The notes under the pieces: generated by a model | Told to the model about the DNA's origin: nothing | What the model saw: only the letters and a program-made list of their open reading frames with translations | The model's database searches: none | DNA from: Oscillospiraceae bacterium | GTDB lineage: Bacteria; Bacillota; Clostridia; Oscillospirales; Ruminococcaceae | Assembly (NCBI GenBank): GCA_900768125.1 | Contig: CAAGBS010000014.1 | Location: 18,663-82,662 of the forward strand | Reading direction: 5' to 3' | DNA: 64,000 nucleotides | Shown: in pieces, positions 33,001 to 41,320 of the stretch | How positions within the stretch are numbered: the stretch's first letter is position 1 | Layout of the letters: every line of letters starts with the position of its first letter | Made by a program: the position numbers and the translations under genes

Positions 33001-33913
33001 GAAGAAAAAAACGAAAAAGATATGTTTCCTTGCCCGTTTTCGTGGGCTGATACAAGCGGCAGCTGCAATACTGACAAATATCCATCTGCCTAATTTCTTT
33101 AAGGGAACGTTATATCAGGGAAAAGGGAAATACGCCTGCGTCCCTGGACTTAACTGCTATTCCTGCCCCGGAGCCGCCGGAGCCTGTCCTATCGGAGCGC
33201 TTCAGGCAGTCATAGGCTCATCGAAATTCAAGTTTTCCTATTACATCACAGGTTCGCTTATCCTTATGGGAGTACTTCTGGGACGATTCATCTGCGGCTT
33301 TCTGTGCCCTTTCGGCTGGCTTCAGGAGCTTCTGCATAAGATCCCGGTGCCGAAGTTGTCCACCAGGAAGCTGAAGCCGCTGAGGTATTTGAAATATGTA
33401 ATACTGGCGGTTTTTGTGATAATGCTTCCGCTGATAGTTGTAAACGAGCTTGGAATGGGCGACCCGTTCTTCTGCAAGTATATATGCCCTCAGGGAGTTT
33501 TGGAGGGCGCTATCCCTCTGGCGACAGCGAACGAGGGCATACGCAGCGCCCTCGGAGCGCTGTTCTCCTGGAAAACCGGCGTTCTGCTGGCGGTTGTCAC
33601 GGCAAGTATGTTTATTTACCGGCCGTTCTGCAAATGGATCTGTCCGCTGGGAGCAGTTTATGCGCTGATGAACCGCGTTTCACTTTTCCAGATGAAAGTT
33701 GACAAGAGCAAGTGCGTTTCCTGCGGCGCATGTGCAAAAGCCTGCAAGATGGACGTTGACATCACCAAAAGTCCCAACCATTCCGAATGTATACGCTGCG
33801 GAATGTGCATGAAATCCTGCCCGACCGGAGCAATATGCTACAAATACGGGTTCGGAAATAAATCCGGCGATAAAGCCTGCAATTCAGATGAAACAAAGGA
33901 GATAACCAAATGA
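32984..33913 (+). CDS. Polyferredoxin-type 4Fe-4S membrane protein (NapH/CcoG-like)
   Basis: The start is probably GTG 32984 (or TTG 32987), overlapping the CXXC gene. The 309-residue protein has membrane segments broken by paired Cys motifs (FICGFLCPFGW and WICPLGA, the NapH/RnfC-like signature). Its C-terminus has two 4Fe-4S ferredoxin motifs (CVSCGACAKACKMDV and CIRCGMCMKSCPTG). It would pass electrons from cytoplasmic ferredoxin to the outer face of the membrane, where the TlpA-like lipoprotein is. It overlaps the next start by 4 bp. Confidence 0.92.
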   Translation: MLELDKKKKTKKICFLARFRGLIQAAAAILTNIHLPNFFKGTLYQGKGKYACVPGLNCYSCPGAAGACPIGALQAVIGSSKFKFSYYITGSLILMGVLLGRFICGFLCPFGWLQELLHKIPVPKLSTRKLKPLRYLKYVILAVFVIMLPLIVVNELGMGDPFFCKYICPQGVLEGAIPLATANEGIRSALGALFSWKTGVLLAVVTASMFIYRPFCKWICPLGAVYALMNRVSLFQMKVDKSKCVSCGACAKACKMDVDITKSPNHSECIRCGMCMKSCPTGAICYKYGFGNKSGDKACNSDETKEITK

Positions 33914-34791
33914 ACAGAAAAAAGATAACAGCAATCACAGCCTGCCTTATCATGGCGCTTTCGCTCACTGCCTGCGGCAGCCAGACTTCACAGCCGGGGC
34001 AGGAGGGGCAGTCCTCACAGCCGGCGCAGAGCGCCCAGACTGCGGACAGCAGCTCTGTAACGGAGCAGGATCTGCTTGACGAAGAAAACAAGATACTCTC
34101 AGAAAACCAGGAGCTGTGGGAAAAGGTGTTTGGCACTATGGACAAAAACGTAACGGACAGCGTTCTGAGCAAGAACTACGGCGAGTTACTGCTTGATACC
34201 ATTGAAAAGGCAAAGGATCAGTTCACTGACGAGGAATACGAAACGCTGCGCGCAGGGGCGGAAAAAATACGCGATATTGAAAACCAGATAGCGCAGCTTC
34301 CGCAGGGCGATACAGCGCCGGATACGGCTTCGGCGAACTCTTTCCCGCAGTTTGACGGATACGATCTTGACGGAAATAAAGCTGACAGCAGCCTGTTTTC
34401 TGAAAATGAATTTACGGTCGTGAACTTCTGGTTCAGCGGCTGCAAGCCCTGCGTTGCGGAACTTGGTGAGCTTGACAAGCTGAACAAGAAAATAAGCGAG
34501 CAGGGCGGCGAGGTTATCGGAATAAACGTTGAAACCCTGGACGGCAACGAGCAGAACATCGAAACCGCTAAGCAGATACTTGAAACAAAGGGTGCTTCAT
34601 ACCGCAATATCTATTTTGATTCCGCAAGCGACGCAGGCAAGTTCGCACTCGGAATCATGGCGTTCCCGACCACATATGTGATCGATAAAAACGGAAACAT
34701 AGTCGGCGATCCGCTTCTCGGCGGCATAGACAGCGAGGAAAATCTCAACACTCTTCTTGATACTATCAGCAAAGCAAATCAGGATAATTGA
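33910..34791 (+). CDS. TlpA/ResA-like thioredoxin-fold lipoprotein
   Basis: The 293-residue protein has a lipoprotein signal (lipobox LTAC, Cys22), a Gln/Ser-rich linker and a helical segment of about 70 residues. The thioredoxin-like domain has the CKPC active site (Cys178, Cys181) in FWFSGCKPCVAEL, and the cis-Pro motif AFPTTYVIDKNG. It is anchored outside the cell and is likely kept reduced by the polyferredoxin. The module looks like extracytoplasmic thiol-disulfide or sulfoxide repair; no MsrAB gene is present. Confidence 0.93.
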   Translation: MNRKKITAITACLIMALSLTACGSQTSQPGQEGQSSQPAQSAQTADSSSVTEQDLLDEENKILSENQELWEKVFGTMDKNVTDSVLSKNYGELLLDTIEKAKDQFTDEEYETLRAGAEKIRDIENQIAQLPQGDTAPDTASANSFPQFDGYDLDGNKADSSLFSENEFTVVNFWFSGCKPCVAELGELDKLNKKISEQGGEVIGINVETLDGNEQNIETAKQILETKGASYRNIYFDSASDAGKFALGIMAFPTTYVIDKNGNIVGDPLLGGIDSEENLNTLLDTISKANQDN

Positions 34792-34898
34792 CGCGAAAAT
34801 GCAGGCGCGCAAAACGGCGGCGATATTATTCAAGCATGAAATATTCAGCCACGATAGATAATGCTTGCAAATCGCCGCCCTATACTCCATGCACACGG

Positions 34899-34936
34899 AA
34901 AAGAGAGCAGACTTACAATGTCCGCTCTCTTTTGTA
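34899..34936 (+). terminator. Bidirectional terminator of the redox operon
   Basis: AAAAGAGAGCAGAC (34899-34912) and GTCCGCTCTCTTTT (34920-34933) pair with one mismatch, followed by TTTGT on the plus strand and A-rich on the other side. Confidence 0.85.
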
Positions 34937-34939
34937 TTA

Positions 34940-35059
34940 TGCCTGCTTTGTGTATCTTACTGCCGTGACCTCAAAGATGTGTTTTCTGTATGTGCTGAAA
35001 GCTGTCAATATTGACACTGTGAGCACATCTCCGATAAATGATCCGCCATAACCAAATCT
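34940..35059 (-). pseudogene. Possible coding remnant downstream of the 135-aa protein gene
   Basis: On the minus strand, in the same frame as the gene at 35063-35470 and just after its stop, the sequence reads DRFGYGGSFIGDVLT then a hydrophobic-polar run ending VRYTKQA and a stop, followed by a terminator. It has no start and may be the tail of an older gene, or chance. No other gene is visible in 34792-35062. Confidence 0.25.
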
Positions 35060-35062
35060 GTC

Positions 35063-35470
35063 TTACACACGCTCAAGGATCATAGTGCCATAGGCAATGA
35101 CCAGGCAGCCATCTTCATTCACCGGTATTTCGGCGAACGGGTCAACAGTTTCCCCCAGAACTTCGCCCTCGACCTTGGTATCATAGAAGAACTTTCCGTT
35201 CTCCTCTTTCCACGTGGTCTGTTCAATCGGCGCGAATCCGTCTTCATCGATCACGGCGCCCTGCGACTTTGCCAGTTCAAGCTTATCCTCAGGAACGCGC
35301 ATAAGCGTGTTCATCAGACCGTCTTCGGTAAATTCGATCCTGTTCGTGAGCATCATGATGATCTCGTCAGCGCAATCTCCCTCAGGCAGATTGTCAGGCG
35401 TGTAGGACACCGTGCCGCCGTCAGCGGGGAACAGCAATTCCCTGACTTTCCATTTTCCGATAATGTTCAT
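35063..35470 (-). CDS. Hypothetical protein, 135 aa
   Basis: I choose ATG 35470 (MNIIGKWKVRELLF), with AAAGGATG upstream. The product is acidic and beta-rich, and begins with GKWKV and later has WKEENGKFFYDTKVEGEV; this resembles lipocalin-like or small beta-barrel domains, but I do not recognise a named family. No signal peptide. Element cargo, on the same strand as the next three genes. Confidence 0.75.
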   Translation of the reverse strand: MNIIGKWKVRELLFPADGGTVSYTPDNLPEGDCADEIIMMLTNRIEFTEDGLMNTLMRVPEDKLELAKSQGAVIDEDGFAPIEQTTWKEENGKFFYDTKVEGEVLGETVDPFAEIPVNEDGCLVIAYGTMILERV

Positions 35471-35522
35471 TGTGACGCATCCTTTGTCAATTAGTATATA
35501 GCTCATTGATCCATCAAACGAG

Positions 35523-36104
35523 TTATGCCCATGGATCCTCAGATTTCGGCGTGCGGACGCCGGTCAGCAGATACTGTTCCCACAGGAACCATTTACCGTC
35601 AGAACCACGCTGACGCAGCTTTATCGGCCGTGGTGAATCCGCCCCGCCGCAGGGAATAAAGAGCTTCATGTAGCCGGGCTCCTGACCGGATACGTGATTT
35701 GATTCTATAACGATCGTGTATGGCTGTGCAGGAGTATAGTTGTTCTCAGGCGTCGAGCCAGCGAAGTAAGTGAATGGAAGATACGTCTTTCCATCACGGA
35801 ACCGGTCATTCAGGAAAGATATCTCCTGTCCGTTCAGGGGGCGCGGTCCACGCAGGAAATTCAGCATCTCAGTGCCGATATTCTTATCCGCCGCATAAGC
35901 GCAAAGTGCGAGGACAGTCAGGGCGGCCGTCTTGAACGGCGAATCCATGCAAGCCTCCGGAAGCGCCTGCATCTCCGCCAGGCTTTCGGGAAGCGCGGTG
36001 AACGTGAAAGTTTCACGTTTTGAGCCTATTGCAGACGCAGCCGAGTTTGCGGCTGTGTTGATCGCCTGATTGGCCGTGCTTTTAAGTTTGTCGAAGATTC
36101 CCAT
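35523..36104 (-). CDS. DUF6935-like protein
   Basis: The start at ATG 36104 (MGIFDKLKSTANQAINTAAN) is supported by AAAGGAG upstream. The 193-residue product has an N-terminal amphipathic helix and a conserved core (ALPESLAEMQALPEA, PFKTAALTVLALCAYA, LNDRFRDGKTYLPFTYF, TPENNYTPAQPYT) that fits the DUF6935 family of Firmicutes. The function of the family is not known. It lies in the cargo of the element. Confidence 0.8.
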   Translation of the reverse strand: MGIFDKLKSTANQAINTAANSAASAIGSKRETFTFTALPESLAEMQALPEACMDSPFKTAALTVLALCAYAADKNIGTEMLNFLRGPRPLNGQEISFLNDRFRDGKTYLPFTYFAGSTPENNYTPAQPYTIVIESNHVSGQEPGYMKLFIPCGGADSPRPIKLRQRGSDGKWFLWEQYLLTGVRTPKSEDPWA

Positions 36105-36135
36105 TGTTAAACTCCTTTCAGAATGAATTATGACT

Positions 36136-37410
36136 TCAGCCTGCGCCTTCGCAGACATAAAGTGTGTAATTTATCCCGTTCCCAGGATATTTATACGGTT
36201 TGGTGCAGCCTTTATCAAGGTACACCGTACCCCACCGGCAGTATTCAGCCGCGTCAAACTCCCAGTCCGAGGGAACCTTGAAAGACTGTCTTACCGTTCT
36301 GCCATCGGAGTAGAGCAGGTTGAGCGTCACGGTGCGCAGCGGCTTTTTCCACGCTGCGATCGTATCCGGCTCGGTAACTTTCTTGCCATAATCGAACGTT
36401 ACCATGTAGTATGACACGTCATTTTCATCGAACGACTCGACTTTCTTCAGCGCGAGTGTTCCGCGGTCAACGGTATATACGGTGCTTGAAGAGCCGTAAT
36501 CTATGAAGAACATTTCTTCTTCCTGGGTGCAGGTGAGGCGGATAAAATCCGTTCCATCGCCCGGAAGCATCATGTTGGCAACGTAATCGTCCAGCCATTC
36601 GGGCGAAGTGTCGGCAGGCATGACGATGACCTTGCCGTTGTCGTCGGTGTAGAAGCTGTACTCATCATAGTGTCCAACTGACCCTCTATCAATCCAGAAA
36701 GCGTATCCGTTGTCAGTTTTCACATAATGGGAGATCACTCCGAATCCGTTTGCATAATCCTCGGTAATGGTGAGATTCCCGTATATCGGGAGCAGGTTTG
36801 AAAGAAGATTTGCGTCATGGAGAAGTTCCGGCGTAAAATCAAGGTCGTAAAACTCGCTGCGGCTGAAGTCAGAGAGTGAATAGCCGTCATTTTCCTTATT
36901 GAACCCGATGTTGAATACGGTCTCCTCGACTGCGTTGAAGCGCAGGTGCTCGCGTATCGTGACTACGAATGTGCTGTCTCCGGTTTTCTCGCAGTTCACC
37001 TCAGAGGAAACTCCGAGATACGAATGAAAATAATCGTTGATATCGGGAAATTTCCAGTATGTTTTGCCGTCAAGCACCTCGCTTTTTGCGTTGACTGTAT
37101 CCGGAGGAGCAGCGGCAGCCTCGCCGCTCAGTATGACATTCTGAATCTCCTTCAGCTGGTCCCCGGACAGCACGGCGTCGTCTGAAAATCCGAGATTCGC
37201 TTTGTATGCCGCATACCAGCCCGCCGTATTCCATGCGAACTCCGGCGTGTCCGTGTCAATGCTGCCGTTCCATGCAAGTGTGCGGTAGGACAGGGCGGCA
37301 GATATTGCGAGATCTTCCAGGTCGTCAAATTCAGTGTTTTCGATTCTGTATCCGGAAATGCAGGAAATAAAGATGGATATCGCTGAGATGAGAGAAGTAA
37401 TTCTGTTCAT
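36136..37410 (-). CDS. Secreted or membrane-anchored protein of unknown function
   Basis: I choose ATG 37410 (MNRITSLISAISIFISCIS), giving 424 residues with an N-terminal hydrophobic signal or anchor. The body is mixed alpha/beta and rich in Tyr, Asp and aromatic residues, ending in a domain with RTVTLNLLYSDGRTVRQSFKVP and the Cys-containing tail (DKGCTKPYKY, LYVCEG). I do not recognise the family. An alternative TTG start at 37431 is possible. Element cargo. Confidence 0.75.
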   Translation of the reverse strand: MNRITSLISAISIFISCISGYRIENTEFDDLEDLAISAALSYRTLAWNGSIDTDTPEFAWNTAGWYAAYKANLGFSDDAVLSGDQLKEIQNVILSGEAAAAPPDTVNAKSEVLDGKTYWKFPDINDYFHSYLGVSSEVNCEKTGDSTFVVTIREHLRFNAVEETVFNIGFNKENDGYSLSDFSRSEFYDLDFTPELLHDANLLSNLLPIYGNLTITEDYANGFGVISHYVKTDNGYAFWIDRGSVGHYDEYSFYTDDNGKVIVMPADTSPEWLDDYVANMMLPGDGTDFIRLTCTQEEEMFFIDYGSSSTVYTVDRGTLALKKVESFDENDVSYYMVTFDYGKKVTEPDTIAAWKKPLRTVTLNLLYSDGRTVRQSFKVPSDWEFDAAEYCRWGTVYLDKGCTKPYKYPGNGINYTLYVCEGAG

Positions 37411-37650
37411 GATCCTTACCGTAGCTTTCAACGAGCGAAAGCTGTCCTTTCTCCCCGTTTCGGGGCGGTTTTCAGAGAGGATTCGTTTTGTCGGAAAAGG
37501 GCGAAAGTTATGGGATACGCGGAGAAACGTTCAGGCAGCTGCTGGCTGGAACACAGCCGACCTGTTCAAACGAGCGTTCACGCGCCTGTTTGTATTATGA
37601 TGTGCTTGATTCAGAGAATTCCATGGGCTTTTCTGCATAATAAGGATTAA

Positions 37651-38517
37651 TCAGCTTTGATGTATCTTTTCTGCTGCAAGTGCATGAAAGGCGCTGATGA
37701 GTTCTTCTCCCGCTTCTATCGGGGCGGATTTTGATGTACCGTCCGTAAAGTCAAACGAGAGGCTGTATGTGGTTTCATCAAGAGCGATCAAGCCATCGTC
37801 GTCCGGCTTCTCATACTGTCTGACCATTGTTACGAGCTGCCGGTTTTTTATGATACGGAGTATTTCCTCCGCGTCGTTTTCATTTATCTTTTGTCTTTCA
37901 ACTTCTGTATGTGCGCCGCTGCCGTCGACCACCGCGTCGAACGAAAAATACCAGGTGTTTTCATCTTTTTCAAGCGTATATGAGTTTGAAGAGGAATGAT
38001 CCATGCTGCTGCAGCTCACAAAGACAGACGTTATTTCAACATTTTCTGCCGTATCATAGTGTTTTTCTGCAAGAGAATAGAGATATCTGAGCGCCTTGTC
38101 ACAGAAAGCTGTTTCCTTTTCTATGCTGTTTCCATCGGAAAAAGTCAATACGGTGCTATGAGTCGGGGCGTCGGCTGCATGGAGAATATTCAGCGGGCGG
38201 TATTTGCTAAGCCGACTGAGCTCGTTTTCCTCTCTGATGATATCAAGAAATCCCTCCGCGTCTTCAGCTGGTATGGGAAATGGATCGAAAGATGTATATC
38301 CTTCCTTACTCTGCGCATAGCAGCTCGCAGAAAAAAGCCAGTTTTCGTCCTGTTTTTGCAGGGAGAATGCATACACCGGATCGCGCTCCGTGCCGTAATA
38401 CGAGGTACTGGTACCGACAATGTCATCGGTATCGTATTTTTTATTTCCGCAGCACCCGAAAAGGAGTGATAGAATCGTCATAATTATTGTCACCCTGCAT
38501 TTATAGTTCTTTTTCAT
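37651..38517 (-). CDS. Lipoprotein of unknown function
   Basis: The 288-residue protein has a lipoprotein signal with lipobox LFGC (Cys22 or Cys23 in FGCCGNKK). The body holds two similar halves: SFSLQKQDENWLFSASC near the start and YTLEKDENTWYFSFDAV after the middle share a pattern of Trp-phenylalanine beta strands, each followed by an EDAEGFLDII or ENDAEEILRII helix. This suggests an internal duplication. Family unknown. Element cargo; 37432-37650 has no clear gene. Confidence 0.75.
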   Translation of the reverse strand: MKKNYKCRVTIIMTILSLLFGCCGNKKYDTDDIVGTSTSYYGTERDPVYAFSLQKQDENWLFSASCYAQSKEGYTSFDPFPIPAEDAEGFLDIIREENELSRLSKYRPLNILHAADAPTHSTVLTFSDGNSIEKETAFCDKALRYLYSLAEKHYDTAENVEITSVFVSCSSMDHSSSNSYTLEKDENTWYFSFDAVVDGSGAHTEVERQKINENDAEEILRIIKNRQLVTMVRQYEKPDDDGLIALDETTYSLSFDFTDGTSKSAPIEAGEELISAFHALAAEKIHQS

Positions 38518-38919
38518 GCTTGGTCACCTCTGAAATTCTCATGTGAGCAAATGCCGGGCAGATAAATTCAATGGCAGGTGGAACGGATCTATCTTCCAAA
38601 GCAATAGCGCACGTTTCCTGAGCGTCTGCTGAATCAATACGTATCAGTGCTGTTATGCCATTCAGATCGGTATGAGGTAAGCCATGCGGGAAATAAGTCT
38701 GCATTTTATTTTCCGCATTCTATAATAAACAATGCTTATTGTGAACACGCACTACAAGTTTTGCGGCGATATATTTAATGCTTGAAAATTACAGAAAGGA
38801 ATTAATTTGTATAAAGTATAACATAAATTACAAAAAAAATCAAGAGGTAAAACCAAAACCATTTGATATGCGTCAAGTTTTATTATACAACATCATTAAT
38901 TAAGTGCCCGGGAAAGGAG

Positions 38920-38947
38920 ATACTGTACAACCAATACGCCATATAAT
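38920..38947 (+). promoter_or_regulatory. Possible mother-cell (sigma-E-like) promoter of the recombinase genes
   Basis: ATACT (38920-38924), 15 bp, CATATAAT (38940-38947). This is near the sigma-E pattern (ATATT / CATACAnT) but could also be a sigma-A -10 with a poor -35. Confidence 0.3.
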
Positions 38948-38964
38948 CAAGCGAGGTGATGAAT

Positions 38965-39165
38965 ATGGTCATGATATTATCATACACTGCTTCGTGCGGT
39001 GCTTCCGTGAATTTCAGCGATGATGGGTATATAAACTCCGGCGAGCAGGAGTTTGCCGTTCGTCGTGAGAACATGAGGAGCACTGCCGAGCAGATAGCGC
39101 AGGAATTGCAGCTCCGACAACTCCGTGGAGATCAGCGGAGCAGCCGTGAGATGCCTGTGTGCTAG
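38965..39165 (+). CDS. Small protein upstream of the recombinase, 66 aa
   Basis: ATG 38965 has GAGGTGAT upstream; in-frame GTG 38956 and ATG 38959 overlap that site. The peptide has a hydrophobic start (MVMILSYTASCGAS), then a charged helical part (EQEFAVRRENMRSTAEQIAQELQLRQLRGD). It ends a few bases from the recombinase start, so the two are coupled. Small genes next to large serine recombinases sometimes encode directionality factors; this is a guess from position. The gap 38705-38964 is AT-rich with a CATATAAT box at 38940. Confidence 0.5.
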   Translation: MVMILSYTASCGASVNFSDDGYINSGEQEFAVRRENMRSTAEQIAQELQLRQLRGDQRSSREMPVC

Positions 39166-39167
39166 CA

Positions 39168-40718
39168 ATGTACGCCGTTTATCTGCGGAAATCCCGGGCG
39201 GACTTGGAAGCAGAAGCCATGGGACAGGGCGAAACGCTGTCAAGGCATCGGGCGGCGCTTCTAGACTATGCGGCTCGCCGCGGGCTGGAAATAGGCGCTG
39301 TTTATGAAGAGATCATATCCGGCGAAAGCATTGACGCGCGTCCGAAAATGAAGCAGCTTCTGCGGGAGGTGGAGCAGGGGCGCTGGGCGGGAGTACTCTG
39401 CATGGATATAGACCGACTGGCAAGAGGAAACAGCGCCGACCAGGCGAGGGTATCGAACACTTTTCGGATCTCCGGGACGCTGATAATCACGCCGTCAAAG
39501 GTGTACGATCCGAGCCGTGAAAGCGATGAGGAATACGTTGATTTTGAACTGTTCATGGCACGCCGGGAATATAAGGCGATTTCCCGACGGATAATGCGAG
39601 GGCGTATCGCTTCCGTAAAGGAGGGGCATTTTATCGGGAGCACGCCGCCCTACGGTTACGAAAAAGTCAAAGTCGAAAGGGGACGGGGATTTACTCTGTC
39701 GCCAAATTCCGAAAGCGATACGGTGAAGCAGATATACTCCATGTGCATCAGCGGAATGGGCTGTAACGCCATCGCAAGACGGCTCGATATGATGGGAATT
39801 GAGCCGCGAAAGGGCAGCTCATGGAGCGGCGCTTCGATCAAGGATATCCTGAGGAATCCGGTTTACTGCGGCAAGATTCGCTGGCAGTACCGAAAAGAGG
39901 AAAAGAGCCTGACAGACGGCATCGTCACGACCCATCGGAGAGAAAATCCCGACTGCATAATCGCGCAGGGTCTGCACCCGGCGCTGATAAGCGAGGAAGA
40001 ATTCGACCGGGCGCAGCAATTTCTGAACAGCCGGCGGATACCGCACAAAAAGGAAAACACAGAGCTGCGAAATCCATTGTCCGGGCTGGTGTACTGCGGT
40101 ATGTGCGGCAGCATGATGACAAGGCTCGGGACGGGCAGCAGGAACCACAGTGACACGCTCCGCTGCCCGAACCGGAATTGCAGCAATGTGTCTGCAAAGC
40201 TGGAGCTTGTTGAAAGCGCTCTCGCTGAGGGCGTGGCACAATGGCTCAACGACTGCCGCGTGAATGTCAGCCGCAAGCCTGCCGCAGATACTGCGAAAGC
40301 GGAGCGTACGGCAGCAGATAAGGTGCGCGCCGAACTTGCCAAACTGGACGGTCAGCGTGAGAGAATATATTCGTTCCTGGAGCAGGGGGTGTATTCCGCC
40401 GGGGAATTTAGGGAGCGCATGGAATCGCTCAAAAAGCGAAAAAAGCAGCTTTCGGAGAATCTGCGGCAGGCTGAGCAGGCGGTCAGCGAGGCGGAGGGTG
40501 ACCGTCAGCTTTATGCGCAGATTATCCCAAGGGCGGAGCGTGTGATGGATATTTACGCGCAGTCCACTCCGGAGGAGAAAAACCGCCTGCTAAAGACGAT
40601 AATCAGCCGGGCTGAATACATAAAAACGGAGCGAAATACCAGAGCAAACGCTGACCGCTGCAATTTCACGCTTAATGTGACGCCGCTTTTCCCGGAAATA
40701 AAAACAGGAGCAGAATAA
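39168..40718 (+). CDS. Large serine recombinase
   Basis: The start is ATG 39168 (or GTG 39159). The product of about 516 residues has the resolvase domain with catalytic Ser in YAVYLRKSRAD (about residue 8) and the CMDIDRLARG motif. A recombinase domain follows (IGSTPPYGYEKV...SWSGASIKDILRNPVYCGKIRWQY), then a zinc ribbon (LVYCGMCGSMM...LRCPNRNC) and a C-terminal coiled coil. Such enzymes integrate and excise elements between short att sites. It is the last gene of the element, ending about 20 bp from attR, and would act on the TATAC sites. Confidence 0.96.
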   Translation: MYAVYLRKSRADLEAEAMGQGETLSRHRAALLDYAARRGLEIGAVYEEIISGESIDARPKMKQLLREVEQGRWAGVLCMDIDRLARGNSADQARVSNTFRISGTLIITPSKVYDPSRESDEEYVDFELFMARREYKAISRRIMRGRIASVKEGHFIGSTPPYGYEKVKVERGRGFTLSPNSESDTVKQIYSMCISGMGCNAIARRLDMMGIEPRKGSSWSGASIKDILRNPVYCGKIRWQYRKEEKSLTDGIVTTHRRENPDCIIAQGLHPALISEEEFDRAQQFLNSRRIPHKKENTELRNPLSGLVYCGMCGSMMTRLGTGSRNHSDTLRCPNRNCSNVSAKLELVESALAEGVAQWLNDCRVNVSRKPAADTAKAERTAADKVRAELAKLDGQRERIYSFLEQGVYSAGEFRERMESLKKRKKQLSENLRQAEQAVSEAEGDRQLYAQIIPRAERVMDIYAQSTPEEKNRLLKTIISRAEYIKTERNTRANADRCNFTLNVTPLFPEIKTGAE

Positions 40719-40760
40719 CTATAATGACGCCGGACGTATACTTACGGTCCTCCGCTTGCC
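40712..40760 (+). other. attR junction of the integrated element
   Basis: Element end CTATAATGA (40719-40727), nine bases, core TATAC (40737-40741), then host sequence TTACGGTCCTCCGC encoding YGPPLAV of the split hydrolase. Confidence 0.8.
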
Positions 40761-41162
40761 GTATCGCCCATCAACGAGGTGCGCCGGGTGCTCGACTACG
40801 CCGTGACCGAGATACCGCCGGAGAAGATAATGATGGGAATGCCGAACTACGGCTACGACTGGACGCTGCCGTTCATGCGCGGAACTCCTGCGCAGAGCGT
40901 GGGGCTGAATCAGGCGGTGGATATCGCCCGGAGATACGGCGTTGAGATACAGTATGACGAGCAGGCGCAGGCGCCGTTCTTCTATTATAATGACAACGGC
41001 GTGCAGCACGTGGTGTGGTTCGACGACCCGCGGAGCATTGCGGCTAAGCTGGGGCTTATAGACGAGTATGGGCTTGCCGGGGCAAGCTGGTGGACCGTCA
41101 ACCGATGTTATGTGCCGGGGTGGCTGGTGCTGCAGGACATGTACGATACCGTGAAGCTGTGA
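40742..41162 (+). pseudogene. SleL/YaaH-like GH18 hydrolase, 3' part (no start of its own)
   Basis: The frame from the attR core encodes TYGPPLAVSPINEVRRVLDYA, then GMPNYGYDWTLPF and AGASWWTVNR, ending at TGA 41160-41162. These are the C-terminal GH18 motifs of SleL/YaaH. It continues the 5' part at 27952-28802 in frame, giving a 423-residue protein. Alone it lacks a start and a promoter, so in the integrated state it is silent. Reading frame and conserved residues are intact, so it has not decayed since insertion. Confidence 0.92.
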
Positions 41163-41245
41163 GAATATTCATCTGGTGCGGAATGGCAAACACTCCGCAC
41201 CAGAAACAAATAGGAAGAAAAATATGACAATTAGGAAGTTTTCTA

Positions 41246-41274
41246 TTGACAAACCAACTGAATTATTGTAAAAT
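41246..41274 (+). promoter_or_regulatory. Sigma-A promoter of the dockerin protein gene
   Basis: TTGACA (41246-41251), 17 bp, TAAAAT (41269-41274). Confidence 0.75.
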
Positions 41275-41320
41275 GTATCAGGGTATAGGAACACTATTCA
41301 TTTGAGAAAGGAAGATAAAT

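Larger units (their letters stand above)
28803..40741 (+). mobile_element. 11.94-kb serine-recombinase element inside a SleL/YaaH-like gene
   Basis: The element lies between two copies of TATAC (28798-28802 and 40737-40741). Its removal restores the reading frame GGA-TAT-ACT-TAC-GGT-CCT of the host gene. It ends with a large serine recombinase gene whose stop is about 20 bp from the right junction. Cargo: a TetR regulator with two membrane proteins, a two-component system, a CXXC-polyferredoxin-TlpA redox module, and several small or secreted proteins. There are no phage structural, relaxase or conjugation genes, so it is a small integrative or intervening element. Excision in some cells (as with sigK skin elements) is possible but unproven. 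Confidence 0.9.

Noticed and set aside
38501..38704. 67-codon frame on the minus strand beside the lipoprotein gene
   Set aside because: No ribosome binding site and unconvincing composition; it overlaps the lipoprotein start.
28803..40741. Prophage or conjugative element
   Set aside because: There are no capsid, tail, terminase, relaxase or type IV secretion genes; only the serine recombinase marks mobility.
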